Assembly (NCBI GenBank): GCA_029817715.1
Contig: JARUPY010000190.1
Coordinates: 2,232,001-2,296,000, forward strand
Source: Melastoma dodecandrum
Lineage: Eukaryota; Streptophyta; Magnoliopsida; Myrtales; Melastomataceae
Direction of reading: 5' to 3'
Length of the DNA: 64,000 bases
Positions 35,051 through 47,300 of the stretch are shown one piece after another. The position numbers and the translations under genes were made by a program. The notes under the pieces were generated by a model. The model saw only the letters and a program-made list of their open reading frames with translations. It searched no databases and was not told the origin of the DNA. How positions within the stretch are numbered: the first letter of the stretch is position 1; the number at the start of each line of letters is the position of its first letter.

Positions 35051-35909
35051 GTTTTCGGAACATTAGCCGCAAGTCGACCCCAGAACGTAAGTGTGTGACT
35101 TAAATAGATTGTCGTCAGAATCCAAAAGGTCCTGTAATCATGCACAATGGACTAAAAAATTCACATTCTTCGTGTTACTCGCAGGTGATAAGATTAGTTC
35201 TCGCTCAAATGTTCAAATAAAGGAGGGTCTCATGACACTCGAATAAAAAGGGCTGCGACGTGCACACGCACATCGTGCCCCCTGCCGTGATTCGTTGTAG
35301 GGTATGGTGGTGATGTTGGTGGTCTCACAGGCTGTTGATTTGGTATTGCGTTCAAGTACTTCTACAGCTCCCGGGGGAAGGCCAGCAGATGAAGAAGGAA
35401 GGCAAAGTGGACCAAGGGAGAGATTTGTAGATAAAAAAAGAAGACTAAAGCCAAGCTTTTGCCTTGAAAGAACAGAGTCCATTTTACTTTTGGTTTCCGG
35501 GTGCTCTTTTTATTATAAATTATTGTACAATTTGATTGAAATATTTTGTTTAACAGAGAAAAGCTCCCTTCCCCCAAATGATTCCCCTTCTCATTCATAG
35601 TATTGTTCGATATCCCTTTTAACGATGATCATCATTTATGGCGTGACATGCTTTATCTAACAATTCGAGCTTTTAGTACAGTTGACTTTAGTTGTTGCTG
35701 TCGTACAATAAATTTAATATCTTAGTTCAATGCATTAGTAGAGAAATTTTCATTAAAATATAAAATATTTTACTAATATGAAAAAAAAAAAATTAAATAA
35801 AAGAATTGATTTAGATTTTGAACTCCTTTTATAAATCCTGAAGAATTATCAGCTGGGTACGTTAATCTCTGTAATGTAATTTAGATAATATAAACTGTAA
35901 TCCCAAAGT

Positions 35910-35914
35910 AACGG
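35910..35914 (+). promoter_or_regulatory. MSA-core AACGG (distal)
   Basis: AACGG in GTAACGGCG, about 205 bp before the kinesin ATG. AACGG is the core of the mitosis-specific activator element bound by MYB3R factors; the flanks fit the full consensus poorly. Confidence 0.35.
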
Positions 35915-36032
35915 CGAATCGAGCAAGTTCTCTGGTCCCACCGTGCCGCCACGTCATCTCTGACCCCCGCCCTTGCCTCAATGATTCAAAAGAACTCTTT
36001 CTCGCCCCCCTCCCCTCTCCAATCCCCTCGAC

Positions 36033-36037
36033 AACGG
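36033..36037 (+). promoter_or_regulatory. MSA-core AACGG (proximal)
   Basis: AACGGCTA, matching the right half of YCYAACGGYYA, 82 bp before the kinesin ATG. Phragmoplast kinesins are typical G2/M genes controlled by MYB3R through such elements. Confidence 0.45.
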
Positions 36038-36118
36038 CTACTTCCTCCTCTCCTCCCTCTCCCCTTCTCTCTCCAGGCGGCGTAACCGATCTATCCCTCT
36101 CCGATTAGCCGCCGGAGG

Positions 36119-39100
36119 ATGAAGCACTCCATGTCCCCCAAAAACTCCTCTGCCTCCCCCTACGACTCCCCTCCCCCCTCTTCCTCCAAGCAGCCGCGGC
36201 CTTCTTCCAACAAGAAGCACCTTCACCGCAACAAAGAGAATGCGGCTCCTTCCCCTCTTCCTCCACACCTTCCAGATCCAATCCCGATCGGGAAGCCTCC
36301 TCCATCCCCTTCGTCGTCTCCGTTACAGGCTATGTCTAACAAGGCCACGAGGTCCGCCTTGCCTCCTCGTCCTCCGTCCTCCGGGAATCCGCTCAAGAGG
36401 AAGCTCTGCCTTGAGGCAGAGAACTCCGGTGCAGCTGCCGGTTCTGATTCCGGCGTTAAGGTCGCCTAGATTGCCTTTTCTCTGTCCAGATCCTTTCGTT
36501 GCTTGGTTCTCTCCTATTCGTTTCAGTTGCTGACTTTGAGTATTGCACCAATTTCTTGTTTACCTCCACTGAGATTGGCTCTTTAGCGATCTGGAGAGTT
36601 TCTTTCTGAATGTAGGAAATCTAGTCTTACATGGCTCAAAGCAGATGGTCGTCAATTGGTCTACTTTGATATAGTTGCTTCTGCAACCTAGGTTTCTTTA
36701 AATTGTGTTTGTGTTTCTTTATGTCCTGATGCATTTTAGTCGTTGCTTCTTGGGTAATATCAATATGGCTAATAGGGAGTTGATTGCAGCGCGTTGATTA
36801 TGTATTCTTACTCTCTGCTTTTTCAGTGCATTCACCTTTTTTACCATTCTAACTAAGCTTGAATTGGAAAGATGTATCATGTATCTTTGTTTAATGATCA
36901 GGTCGTTGTGCGTGTGCGACCGCAAAACCAGGATGAGCAAGAGGGAGACTTGGTACTGCAGAAACTTTCTGCAGATTCCTTGACAATCAATGGCCAAACC
37001 TTTACATTTGATGCCGTTGCAGATGTGGAGGCGACTCAAGTATGCTCATGAGACTTTTGACAAGCTGCCAGTGAATTTTGACAATTTGTTAACTGTGTAC
37101 TTTTCCCTTGTGTTGTGTAATTGTAGGTTGATATCTTTGACCTTGTGGGAGCTCCCTTGGTTGAGAATTGCATAGCTGGATTCAATAGTTCTATATTCGC
37201 CTATGGCCAGGTATCTAATGAATTTGAACTCTTGGAGATGGCGTATCAAAGAATTAGCATCATTCTGGTTGACAACAAGTTATATTTTATGCTAGACTGG
37301 GAGTGGAAAGACATATACAATGTGGGGCCCAACACAAGCTCTATTGGAGGACAGATTATTGAGCCAACGAGGCCTAGCTCCTCGTATAGTTGAGCACATC
37401 TTTTCTCGGATTACTGAGGTGATGCTCATCTGGATTAAATTTATAATATCACTGTAGTTTTCTTGAAAATAATGGCTCTGTAGATTTCATGCTGTAAGAA
37501 GCACTCTACTGACCATTTTCTCGTCACATTTCAGGAACAAAATAAACATGCCGACAAGCATCTTCAATATCATTGTTCCTGCTCAGTTCTGGAGGTTACA
37601 TTTATGAATTGCTTCTTGGTGGTTTTTGTAGTTCCAAAAACCATAGATTGTTGATGATCATTCACTGAATTGTTGCAGATTTACAATGAGCAGATAACAG
37701 ATCTGTTTGATCCAAGAAAAAGAAACCTTCAGGTTCTGTAATGTTTGTTGGTTTATGCGGTCTCCCCAAACTTCTAAACAATGAATCGAAGCATGAACCT
37801 TTTGTTTTCTACAGATTAGAGAAGATGTCAATTCTGGTGTTTATGTTGAAAATCTTACAGAAGAAAGGGTATGCACGGTGAATGATGTGAGGCAACTATT
37901 GATAAGGGTACGCCCCAGAATTTCCAACCGCTTTTTATGGATTCTGCAACTGTCATTTGCCAGTCAGCAAGTTCTGCGACATTTGGATTTTGAAATACCA
38001 ATCTTAGTAGATTCTCATCAGCGAATTTCGCTATCTCGATTCCCTGTCCCGACAAGTAGCTAGTACATACTGGGATTTTGGTTGAGGATGATGAAATGAG
38101 AGTGAAAGAAATGTGTAGGATTATTAGTCCATGATAAGTAATGTCTAACTTTGCTCGGTGAGTGTTATTTGTATGTGCCACATATGATTTGTATCTTTAC
38201 GATTTTGGTTAATTGTGCGTCAAATTTCAAGATCATAACAACACACTTGACCTTATGTTCCATTTCTTCTGCCAAAATAAATGAACTGAAGTACATCTCA
38301 TTCCACATATCTACATGAAAATATTTTTTTTGGCACTTTAATGAGATGTAATTGTAGCTAAGTATGAAAGTGAATGCATAGTTTGCTGGGGGTTACATGC
38401 TTGTCCTACACTCTTATTAGCAATAATTGGCCGACTGCATGACTCGTCAATGTATTCTGCACTGCGTTTTTACCGAAAAATAGAATCCCTAGCATGCAAA
38501 CAATTGGGCAAATGCAGGGAAAGGGGGTGACGAAATGCTCGTATTTACAAATCTTTACACTTTCAAGTATTTGCTAGAGGATATTTGGAATCCTTGAATT
38601 GATGAACAAAAACACATTGATGGAGCAACTTTCATGTTACGATATGGCAGTATTATATTCTACTATTGGAAAAATAAAACAACAATAAGTACAAAGTATT
38701 TTCTCTTTCTCTGGCAAGAGATTTCAGCTTTCTTCATTTGAAGAGAAGTGACATCCTTCTTTTTCACATTGTGGTTTTTGCAATGATGGCGCAGGGGTTG
38801 TCCAATAGGAGAACTGGCACAACAAGCATAAATGCAGAGAGTTCTCGCTCACACTGCGTTTTAACTTTCGTTATTAAATCCCAAAGCAAGGTATTTTGAA
38901 ATTTAAAAGCATTATTCTTGGACTTTTGTGCTTCTGGGGGACTAGGAGTTCTTAAATTCATTATATTCCTCGTGAATAAGGCGAATAATTGTTTTTATGC
39001 TTCTTATTGATTATTCTGAATGTTATTTGTTAACCATAATACCTCCAGTTACTACCTATTACAACTTAACTTTATTACTTGTAAGGAATATTACTTCAGT

Positions 39101-42100
39101 CAAATAGTTGTGCTTAGTTAGTGGGTAATTTTTTCTGGTGGATCAATAAATATTGCACTTCAGTTTGAGCAGTCCATTGCATATTCATGAAATGACCGAA
39201 TCGGTTCTGTTATAGAGCTTGGCCACTGGCTTGACCTGCTTTAAGACAAGTAGGATCAATCTTGTCGATCTGGCTGGATCAGAGAGACAAAAATTAACCG
39301 GGGCAGCTGGAGAGCAATTGAAAGAAGCCGGTAATATCAATCGATCACTTTCACAGCTGGGGTATGGCATACTCTCTTTGGCAGAGCCTTTACCCGAAAG
39401 CATTTGAAATTTTGTTCGTTTCTCTTTCTGTACGGGATTGTGCTGAAAAACTTCTAAGCATAAAAACAAGTTTCCAGTTGGGCACTTAAAAAAGTTTCCC
39501 AGTTAGGGGGCACATATTTATGGCACCTCGAGATTTGGAGGTATTTACAGAGTATTCTATTGGTTGATAACATTTTCATTGCATTAGATGCTTTTGCTGG
39601 CTGAGAAAATCTTAATATTGGAACAATAGGAGGATCCCAATGTAGTGTGCTCCATTTTCCGAAGGCGACTATATGCACAGACCTTACCTAGTAAAGAGAG
39701 CAAAACTGTCTCGACAGTCCTCCTATCCCGTGTGTTCCTTGTTTGTGAGATCATGCTATTCTTAGGGTGATTGCTTCCGCAACATAAGTGTGATCCTTGA
39801 ACTGCTTAATGGAAAATTGTCATTGCTGAGGGGATTGTCGTCCGAGCTTACCTGGACAGAATTGGAATCTCTGGATTTACTTTCCTTGCATACCTGGACA
39901 GAATTAAAAGTTCCCTGGTATCTGATGTCAAACATTTTCTGTCATGTCTAATTGATTGTGTTTGCGAGAATGCAGGAACTTGATAAACATCCTCGCTGAA
40001 ATATCTAAAGCTGGAACTGGAAAGCAAAGGCATATACCATATAGAGACTCCAAACTAACATTTTTATTGCAGGAATCTCTAGGCGGTAATGCAAAACTAG
40101 CTATGATCTGTTCAGTATCTCCCACACAAAGGTATAAATATACAAAAATACATATATAGATGGTCAAAAATTGCATTTTCCTCGCAAAAAATTTTATTGG
40201 CTCAATGGCGCAGATGCAAGGGGGAAACTTACAGTACCTTGAGATTCGCCCAGCGAGCAAAGGCTATAAGAAATAAGGCAGTTGTCAATGAGGTCATGCA
40301 TGAAAATGTTAAGGACTTGCATGAGGTCATACGACAATTGAGGGTACATTTCCTGCTTCAATGAATTTACTTTGCTTTAACCTGTTATCTAATCAAGCAT
40401 TAATTATTTGAACAGGAGGAACTTCTTCGGTATAAGGCAGGGATTAACGTCAATGACCCCAGTAGGAATTACACGTCAGGACAAGATGTTAGGAGAAGCT
40501 TAAATATTCTAAGAATGAGCCTCCAGCATCCGATGATATTGCCTCAAGGAGATGGTGAGAGTGATGAAGAGATGGAAATTGAGGAGATAGGAGCGTTTTT
40601 GGATGATGTCAGTAGTCAGTTACCTGCGGACAGGGAAGATACAGACAAAGTTGATGGGAGTCAACCAGGATCTGCGGTCAACCAGGACACGGATGTTGTC
40701 ATGGAAGAAGGAACACCTGAACAATCTAGTATAAATGCCCTCGAAGAGCTGTCTCCAAGTACCTCAGATAAGCTGTCCTTGACACAAATAGTGGATGAAC
40801 AGCCATCAAACCAGTCGCAGTTGGAATGTCCCAGGAAGGGAGGTGCCATGACAGAAGAAAGTGTTGAAATTGTAAATCCAGTTGGCGAGACTTCAAGCTC
40901 TCCCAATCTTCATGCCAGTTCTTGCGATGCAACCCTGATTCTCAAGTCCCCAGTTCCGAGTATATCCCCAAGAATCACCAGCACAAGTAGGAAAAGCCTC
41001 CGGACATCTTCCATGTTAACTGTCTCGCAGAAAGATAAGATAGATAATTGCAATTTGGGTCTTCTGGCTGGACAAATTTCTCCAGAAACAGTACAAGAGC
41101 ACACTCCAAATACAGCTCAAAGACTTGGTGACTATGCCATGACAACTGAACAGCTCGCAACCAGCCTTCACCGTGGTCTTGAAATGTTTGCTAACTGTCC
41201 CAGGGGCTCATTCATGAGGCGATCATCCTTCAGATTCTCTTATAAATCAAATGGTTTTAAATCCGCTATTACCATTGCTAAATTTGATGTTGGAGTCCAA
41301 GTGTCAATTCCAGACGATGCAGCTGTTTCGGATGCTCTGCCAGATTTCCTATGCAGCAACTGCCAGAGCAGAGGTCAAACTGAGATCACAAAGACTGCTG
41401 ATGACAACCTGCAACTAGTACCTGTTGGAGGATCAGAACCTGTCAACAGAACAAAAAAGCAAATCCCTAAGGCATGGCTAGAGGATTTTAAGCCCATCAT
41501 GTGTTTTAAGAAGAATGTGCATGTTGCATAGTGGTAGTTCGTGATTAACACCTCTCTTCGTTGAATTTACAGGCTGTAGAGAAAGTATTGGCGGGTTCCT
41601 TCAGGAGGGAAATGGCTCTAGAAAAATTGTGTGCCAAACAAGCGGTGGAAATAACCCAGCTAAACCGTTTGGCACGTCTTACTGAAGCACTATTTCATTG
41701 TCTTTTAGCGTGTAATCCATGACGACCCTTTCTAATACATTATTTTGAACAGGTGCAACAGTACAAGCATGAAAGAGAATGTAATGCGGTCATAGCACAT
41801 ATTAAGGAAGATAAAATACATCGCTTGGAGAGCCTAATGGATGGAGTTTTACCCACCGAAGAATTCATGGGGGAAGAATATGCCAGTCTTAGTCACGAGC
41901 ACCAAGTATGGTATTCCTTCTCTTAGATTTATTAGCACAAGCGTTTTTCCTTTTCCTTCGACAATATTACATTGTTCCTGTTTCTTCAGCTCCTTGCGGA
42001 AAAATATGAAAATCACCCTGAAGTTTTGCGATCAAAGATGGATATGAAGATGCTGGAAGATGAGTTAGAAAAGTACCGGAATTTCTTCGATTTGGAGGAG

Positions 42101-43217
42101 AGGGAAGTATTGTTGGAAGAGATACAAGATCTGAGGAGCCAGCTTCAATTGTATGTTGATGCCTCAGCAACTCCACCTCAAAACCGGGGACGGCCGTTAC
42201 TTCTGACTTATTCATGCGGACTTTCTTCAGCACCATCGGCAGGAACTATTCCAGAGGCAAAAGGAGACGTAGAAGATGAGCTTGAGAAAGAGAGAAAGCT
42301 TTGGCAGGAGACAGAGAGCAAGTGGAGTTCACTTGCTGAAGAACTGAGGGAAGAGCTTGAGGCAAGCAGATTGCAGGTGGACAAGCTGAAGCAGGATTAT
42401 GATACAGAAAAGAAATGCACGGAAGATCTGAAAGAGGCAATGCAATTGGCAATGGATCAACATGTCCGGATGCTTGAACAGTATGCTGATCTCGAAGAGA
42501 AACACATTCAGCTGCTAGCAAGGCACCGCAAGATCCAGGAGGGCACAGAGGATGTCAAGACAGCAGCAGTTAAGGCTGGGGTTAGAGGAGCAGAGTCCAA
42601 GTTCATCAATGCCCTGGCGACGGAGATCTCGGCCCTGAAAGTGGAAAGAGAAAGGGAGAGGAGGTATCTAAGGGATGAAATTAATGAACTGAAGACTCAG
42701 TTGCAGGATACTGCTGAAGCTGTTCAAGCCGCCGGAGAGTTGCTTGTGAGGCTCAAAGAGGCAGAGGAAGCTGTGGCTGCCGCACAGGTTAGTTGAACAT
42801 GTTTAACTGCTTATATTAGTCTGCTGAATGTTGTTACATCTACTTGAATCAGCAATGAGAATATGGTAGTTCCTAGAAACGACGGGAAGTTTGTTTCAAG
42901 CTTTCTGTCGAGAGGCCTCTTCTAATACATGATATCCACAGAAACGGGTGGCAGATGCAGATCAGGAAGTGCGGTTGAAACACGGGGAGATAGAGAAACT
43001 GAAAAGGGAACACCAGAGAGAACTCCAAACTCTTAATCATCTATTGGCGGAATCAGAGGCACCTGGCAGCAGCACTTCCATGAAGGACCCGCCGAACGAA
43101 GCTGATAGGAACTGGAGAGAGGGGTTCAAGGACTTCGGCATGGAAGCCTACGACGGTTTGTCCGAGCTGGTGGAGCCGACATCGTGGTTTTCAGGGTACG
43201 ACCGGTGCAATATATAA
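36119..43217 (+). CDS. kinesin-12 phragmoplast motor (KIN-12A/B, PAKRP1-like)
   Basis: Sixteen exons: 36119-36460, 36902-37039, 37127-37210, 37296-37418, 37535-37594, 37679-37732, 37815-37907, 38795-38890, 39216-39361, 39976-40131, 40214-40343, 40416-41471, 41573-41671, 41753-41905, 41990-42787, 42942-43217; 1267 aa, near the family length of about 1,300. Pro/Ser-rich N-terminus with KENAAPSP and [15 protein letters not shown] as in PAKRP1. Motor domain about 115-474: P-loop GQTGSGKT (187-194), switch I NAESSRSH (311-318), switch II DLAGSE (348-353). A long Ser/acidic stalk, then coiled coils (about 911-1250), and the diagnostic C-terminus [11 protein letters not shown]. These plus-end motors organise antiparallel phragmoplast microtubules during cytokinesis, notably in male gametophytes. 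The introns after exons 12 and 13 use GC donors. No lesion is seen. Confidence 0.95.
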
Positions 43218-44335
43218 TAAGCAAACACAAAAGGTGAGTCATTAGGAATATCAAAAAATGTATTGCTTTTGTTAACACATCATATCTCTTCCTGTGTATT
43301 ATGCCATAGCGTCGTTATAAGTGAAACCGAATTGGTTGGATTGTAAATCAAATCAGATATCCCTCTTTTCGTTTATTCATAAAATTTACTATCCGGGGGA
43401 AACAAGGCCTCCGTATCGGCCGTGTTACGGGCTTTTATATTGGGCCCGGGATGAAACTTCTCATTCTTCTTATTCTTCTGCATATTCCCTTTTTGTTCTT
43501 ACTATATATACGATTTTATTTTTTAGTTCTTGTCGTTTTGAATAATTTCCAAATGCCCAATTCCGGATCTACTTTTTTCCTGCGTTGATTCTTTTTACAT
43601 AGAATGTGAAATGAAGTTTCTTTTGACCGAAAATTACAAGGAAGAGTGAAATGTGAGGGAAAATTTCAGCAGCTAATAAATTTCAACCCTGGTGTTTTTC
43701 CTTCCGGGTGCGCTGTCGGTCTGTGTGGTGGCGGTTGTTGGTCTGTCCACGGTCTGTCTTGTCCGTCCGTCCCTTTCTTTTTTGAAACTCTCCTCTTCCC
43801 TTCTTCCCCTTCTCTTCTCCGAAAAGGAGGAACAACTAAAGGAAGGAAAAAAGGTTTGTTCCTCGTGCTTTCTTCCATCTTCGCCTCGATCTTCCATTGG
43901 ATCCTCGTCCTAGCCCTGGATCTTTTCTCGCTGCTCTCTGATCTTGATCTTGCTTGTCTGATCCTCATTACCCCTCCCACCCTCTCTGCTCCGGGGGGTC
44001 TCGTTCCTGTCTGCGTTTTCTCGTAATCTTTGATTTGCCGACGACCTAGTTGAGATCTTGGGAATCGTTGTTCTGCTATCTTTGATGTTTTGAGGAATCG
44101 TCATGTCATGGCGTTCGAGATTATGGATCACGGTTCGCCCCTGCCGGAGTCGGTGGTATCCCGGGATGTTTGATTGAGTTGGATCGATGTGTTTGATTTT
44201 ATTTTATTTTTTGTTTGGTGGATAGAGACGGCATGATTCTGATCCGTGTTGCCGTTTCTTGGTTTGGTAATCTTTGTGAAAGACTCTTTCAAATGGGGTG
44301 CAGGGGTTGAATAAGAGAATCTCGACGGCGGCGGG
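43218..44335. other. kinesin 3' flank and epsin promoter/leader
   Basis: No separate gene. The CT-rich stretch 43720-44010 looks like an epsin 5' UTR exon; the sequence between it and the ATG at 44336 probably contains a leader intron ending in a CAG near 44303. Antisense frames here are shadows. Confidence 0.4.
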
Positions 44336-47300
44336 ATGAAGAAGGCCATCGGTCAGACAGTCCGGGACTTGTGAGTTTATTTTGCTACGTCCTGTCATTT
44401 CCTTCTTTCTTCACTTTTTGGGTTTACAGAGTCCGGATGCTTTTGATCAGGAGACCATGGTACCGATTTTCTTTTTTGCATTCTTCATCTTTTGATGGGG
44501 TTTTGTCCAACCTGTCTTACAGAAAGAGAGGGGTCAACAAGAAGGTTCTCAAAGTACCCGGGATAGAACAGAAGGTATAATGGCTCTTGAAATGTTTTGG
44601 TGGTAACTTCTGCCTTATCTGTTTTTGGGCATTGACATCCCGAATAATTAATATCATTAAGTTCAAACTGCATTCACCCTTTTGTAATTTTTTTTGTGTT
44701 TCTCAATTTCTCAGGTTCTTGATTCTACAAGTAATGAGCCATGGGGTCCTCATGGAACACTCCTGGCAGAGATTGCACAGGCTTCTAGAAATTAGTGAGC
44801 CCCAAGAATTTTTTTATTGACCATCTTGTAATGTTTCATTTTCCAGATTGGCTATATCACCTGTTGTTTGACATTGCAGCCATGAATACCAAATGATCAT
44901 GGGGGTGATCTGGAAAAGGGTCAATGATACTGGAAAGAATTGGCGACATGTCTACAAGGTTTGATTAATTGCAATTTTGTTACAAGCTACAAATTAATAT
45001 TCAGATTCTGAACTTCTTCAACATGTTATGGTTCTGACACATGCACCCATTTCTTTGTGTTTCTGTTTGGACATCTGTCGAGTATATGTTTCCTGAAACG
45101 TCTTTCTCAGTCTCATTCCTGTTCTTCAGCATTAAGCTTTGTTCTTTGCTTGCTGACAGGCATTGACTGTTCTAGAGTATCTTGTAGCTCACGGTTCTGA
45201 ACGCGTCGTTGATGACATTAGAGAGCATGCCTACCAGATATCGGTAATTTGGTGGCCTTTTTGGAAGCTTTGACCTTTAATTCTATTCTTTCTTATTTCC
45301 CTGCCCCGGAATGTTATGTGTTGGACTGATATTTGAACTCCGTCATGTAACAGACCTTGTCAGATTTCCAGTACATCGATTCCAACGGAAGGGATCAGGG
45401 AAACAATGTCAGAAGGAAAGCCCAGAGCCTTGTCGTTCTTGTGAATGATAAAGAGCGAGTTGCAGAAGTGAGACAAAAAGCTGCTACTAACAGGGAAAAG
45501 TGAGTTTAACACATTATCGGAGAAAAGCTCTAATGGTAGCTTCGTTTACTATCGCGGTATCAGAAATGAGTTGGCAAGGGTTTAGAAGCTTGGTTTCTCT
45601 TGCGGTTAATATCTCAGTTTTCTGTTTGGTTCTTCATTTTGCTCTAGGTTTTTCTAGTGACTTAATTGATTCATGATATTTCTATTGTGCATAATGGTTT
45701 TAGTCGAGGTTTAGTGTATAGAGAAGCCTGGAGTATCTTACTCATCTGGTGTGTCCCTACCTCATTGCTGGGTCGATCAAGCGATTAAAAATTGCTGCAA
45801 ATGTGATCCTTTCTTTTATTTTATTTTTCCAGTTATATGTAACTTTGGTACTATGTTCTTACTGTTTTTTGGCGATTGGCTAAAATTAATACTGCCAGTG
45901 ACAGTGTCCCTCTTTCAACTAATTGATCTGGTTTCTTTCTTTTTCTCTGGACTTCTATTTTTAAAACCACAGATTCCACAATGGGCCCTCTGCTGGTGGA
46001 ATGTACAGGCCATCGGGTGGATATGGTGATAGATACGAGGAGGATAAATATGGACGCAGGGATGATTATGATTATGGAAGAGAAAGTGACAAAGAGGGGG
46101 GTTACAGAGATGAAGACAGGTACAGTAGGAATGGTGATTCCTACGGCCGTGATGGTGATCGACATAGCAGAGATTCTGAAGATCGCTATAGCAGGGATAA
46201 CTACAGGGATGATGATATGGGAGGAAGAAGCCGGAGTGTTGAGGATTTCCAGAATGCATCAAGGAGCAGAAGCCATGATGGAGACAGAGATCGTGGCCTT
46301 GACGATGATGGTCAGTACTCATCTAGGTATGGAAATATCTGCACATTGACCATTTTATTAGACATGCAATATGACAAGGAAAGGGTTTTCTAAATCTGAA
46401 AGCCATTAGTATTGGAAAAATATTTAGCTTCGCAAAGCAAGAAATTAAACAATAGAGACATATTGGATCATTATATTTATGTCAGAGAAAGCTGTGGCTG
46501 GATCAATATTATGATACTGTTTTACATTTGTATCTGAAACTGCAAATACACACCGAAAATCTGACATTGAACCTTGCACTCCAGGGAAAGCGTGGGCAAA
46601 GCTGATGAAGCCTCTCGAGATGATAGGTTCGTCAATATCATCCTAATTGATTTTTGTTTCCAGGGTCTGCAACATTGTGCGGCAGCTTACCTGAATTATA
46701 ATATCTGAGTGTGACAGGAGTCTCGATCGAAAATTTTCTGAACAAGATATTGGTGCCCCACCTAATTACGAAGAAGCTGTGAGTGAATCTCGAAGTCCAA
46801 TACGAAGTGAAAAGTATGCCAATTTCCCAGAAGTGTGACAGATTACTCTCTTATTTATTCTTATTCATCGACTCGTCATTTATGATAGGGATGTAGAAGC
46901 TTCTGTGTCTTCGATACCAAAACCTTCCTCATCACCTGTCACTAGTGATGCAACCCCTCCAGCTGAAGTCTATAATACTTCTGTGGCTCCTCCTCCAAAG
47001 CAAGAAGTAGAGACTTTTGATGAGTTTGATCCACGGGGACCTCTTCAGCAAGGTATATTCTTTTCCAGTTAGTACAGTGTCTGGCTTGAACTATGTCATT
47101 TTTTTACAGAAATTTTGTCTATGTGAAATGATTCATTATTACTGTCAAAGTCAATGGTGAATCTATGTGATTTTGTTATATTTGTTGTCACGGGCATGTT
47201 GAAATCTAACTTTTATAAATGAAGATTTTCATAGTTGTGGACGAGCTTTGCCCCTAAAGTATGAGCTAACTTTTTAAGTAGTTTTCTGACTGTTTGAAAA

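Larger units (their letters stand above)
35051..36118. other. intergenic; kinesin promoter
   Basis: Extensin 3' flank, AT-rich middle (about 35700-35890), then a CT-rich kinesin leader (36000-36118). Two AACGG cores lie in the proximal region (separate entries). Confidence 0.45.
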
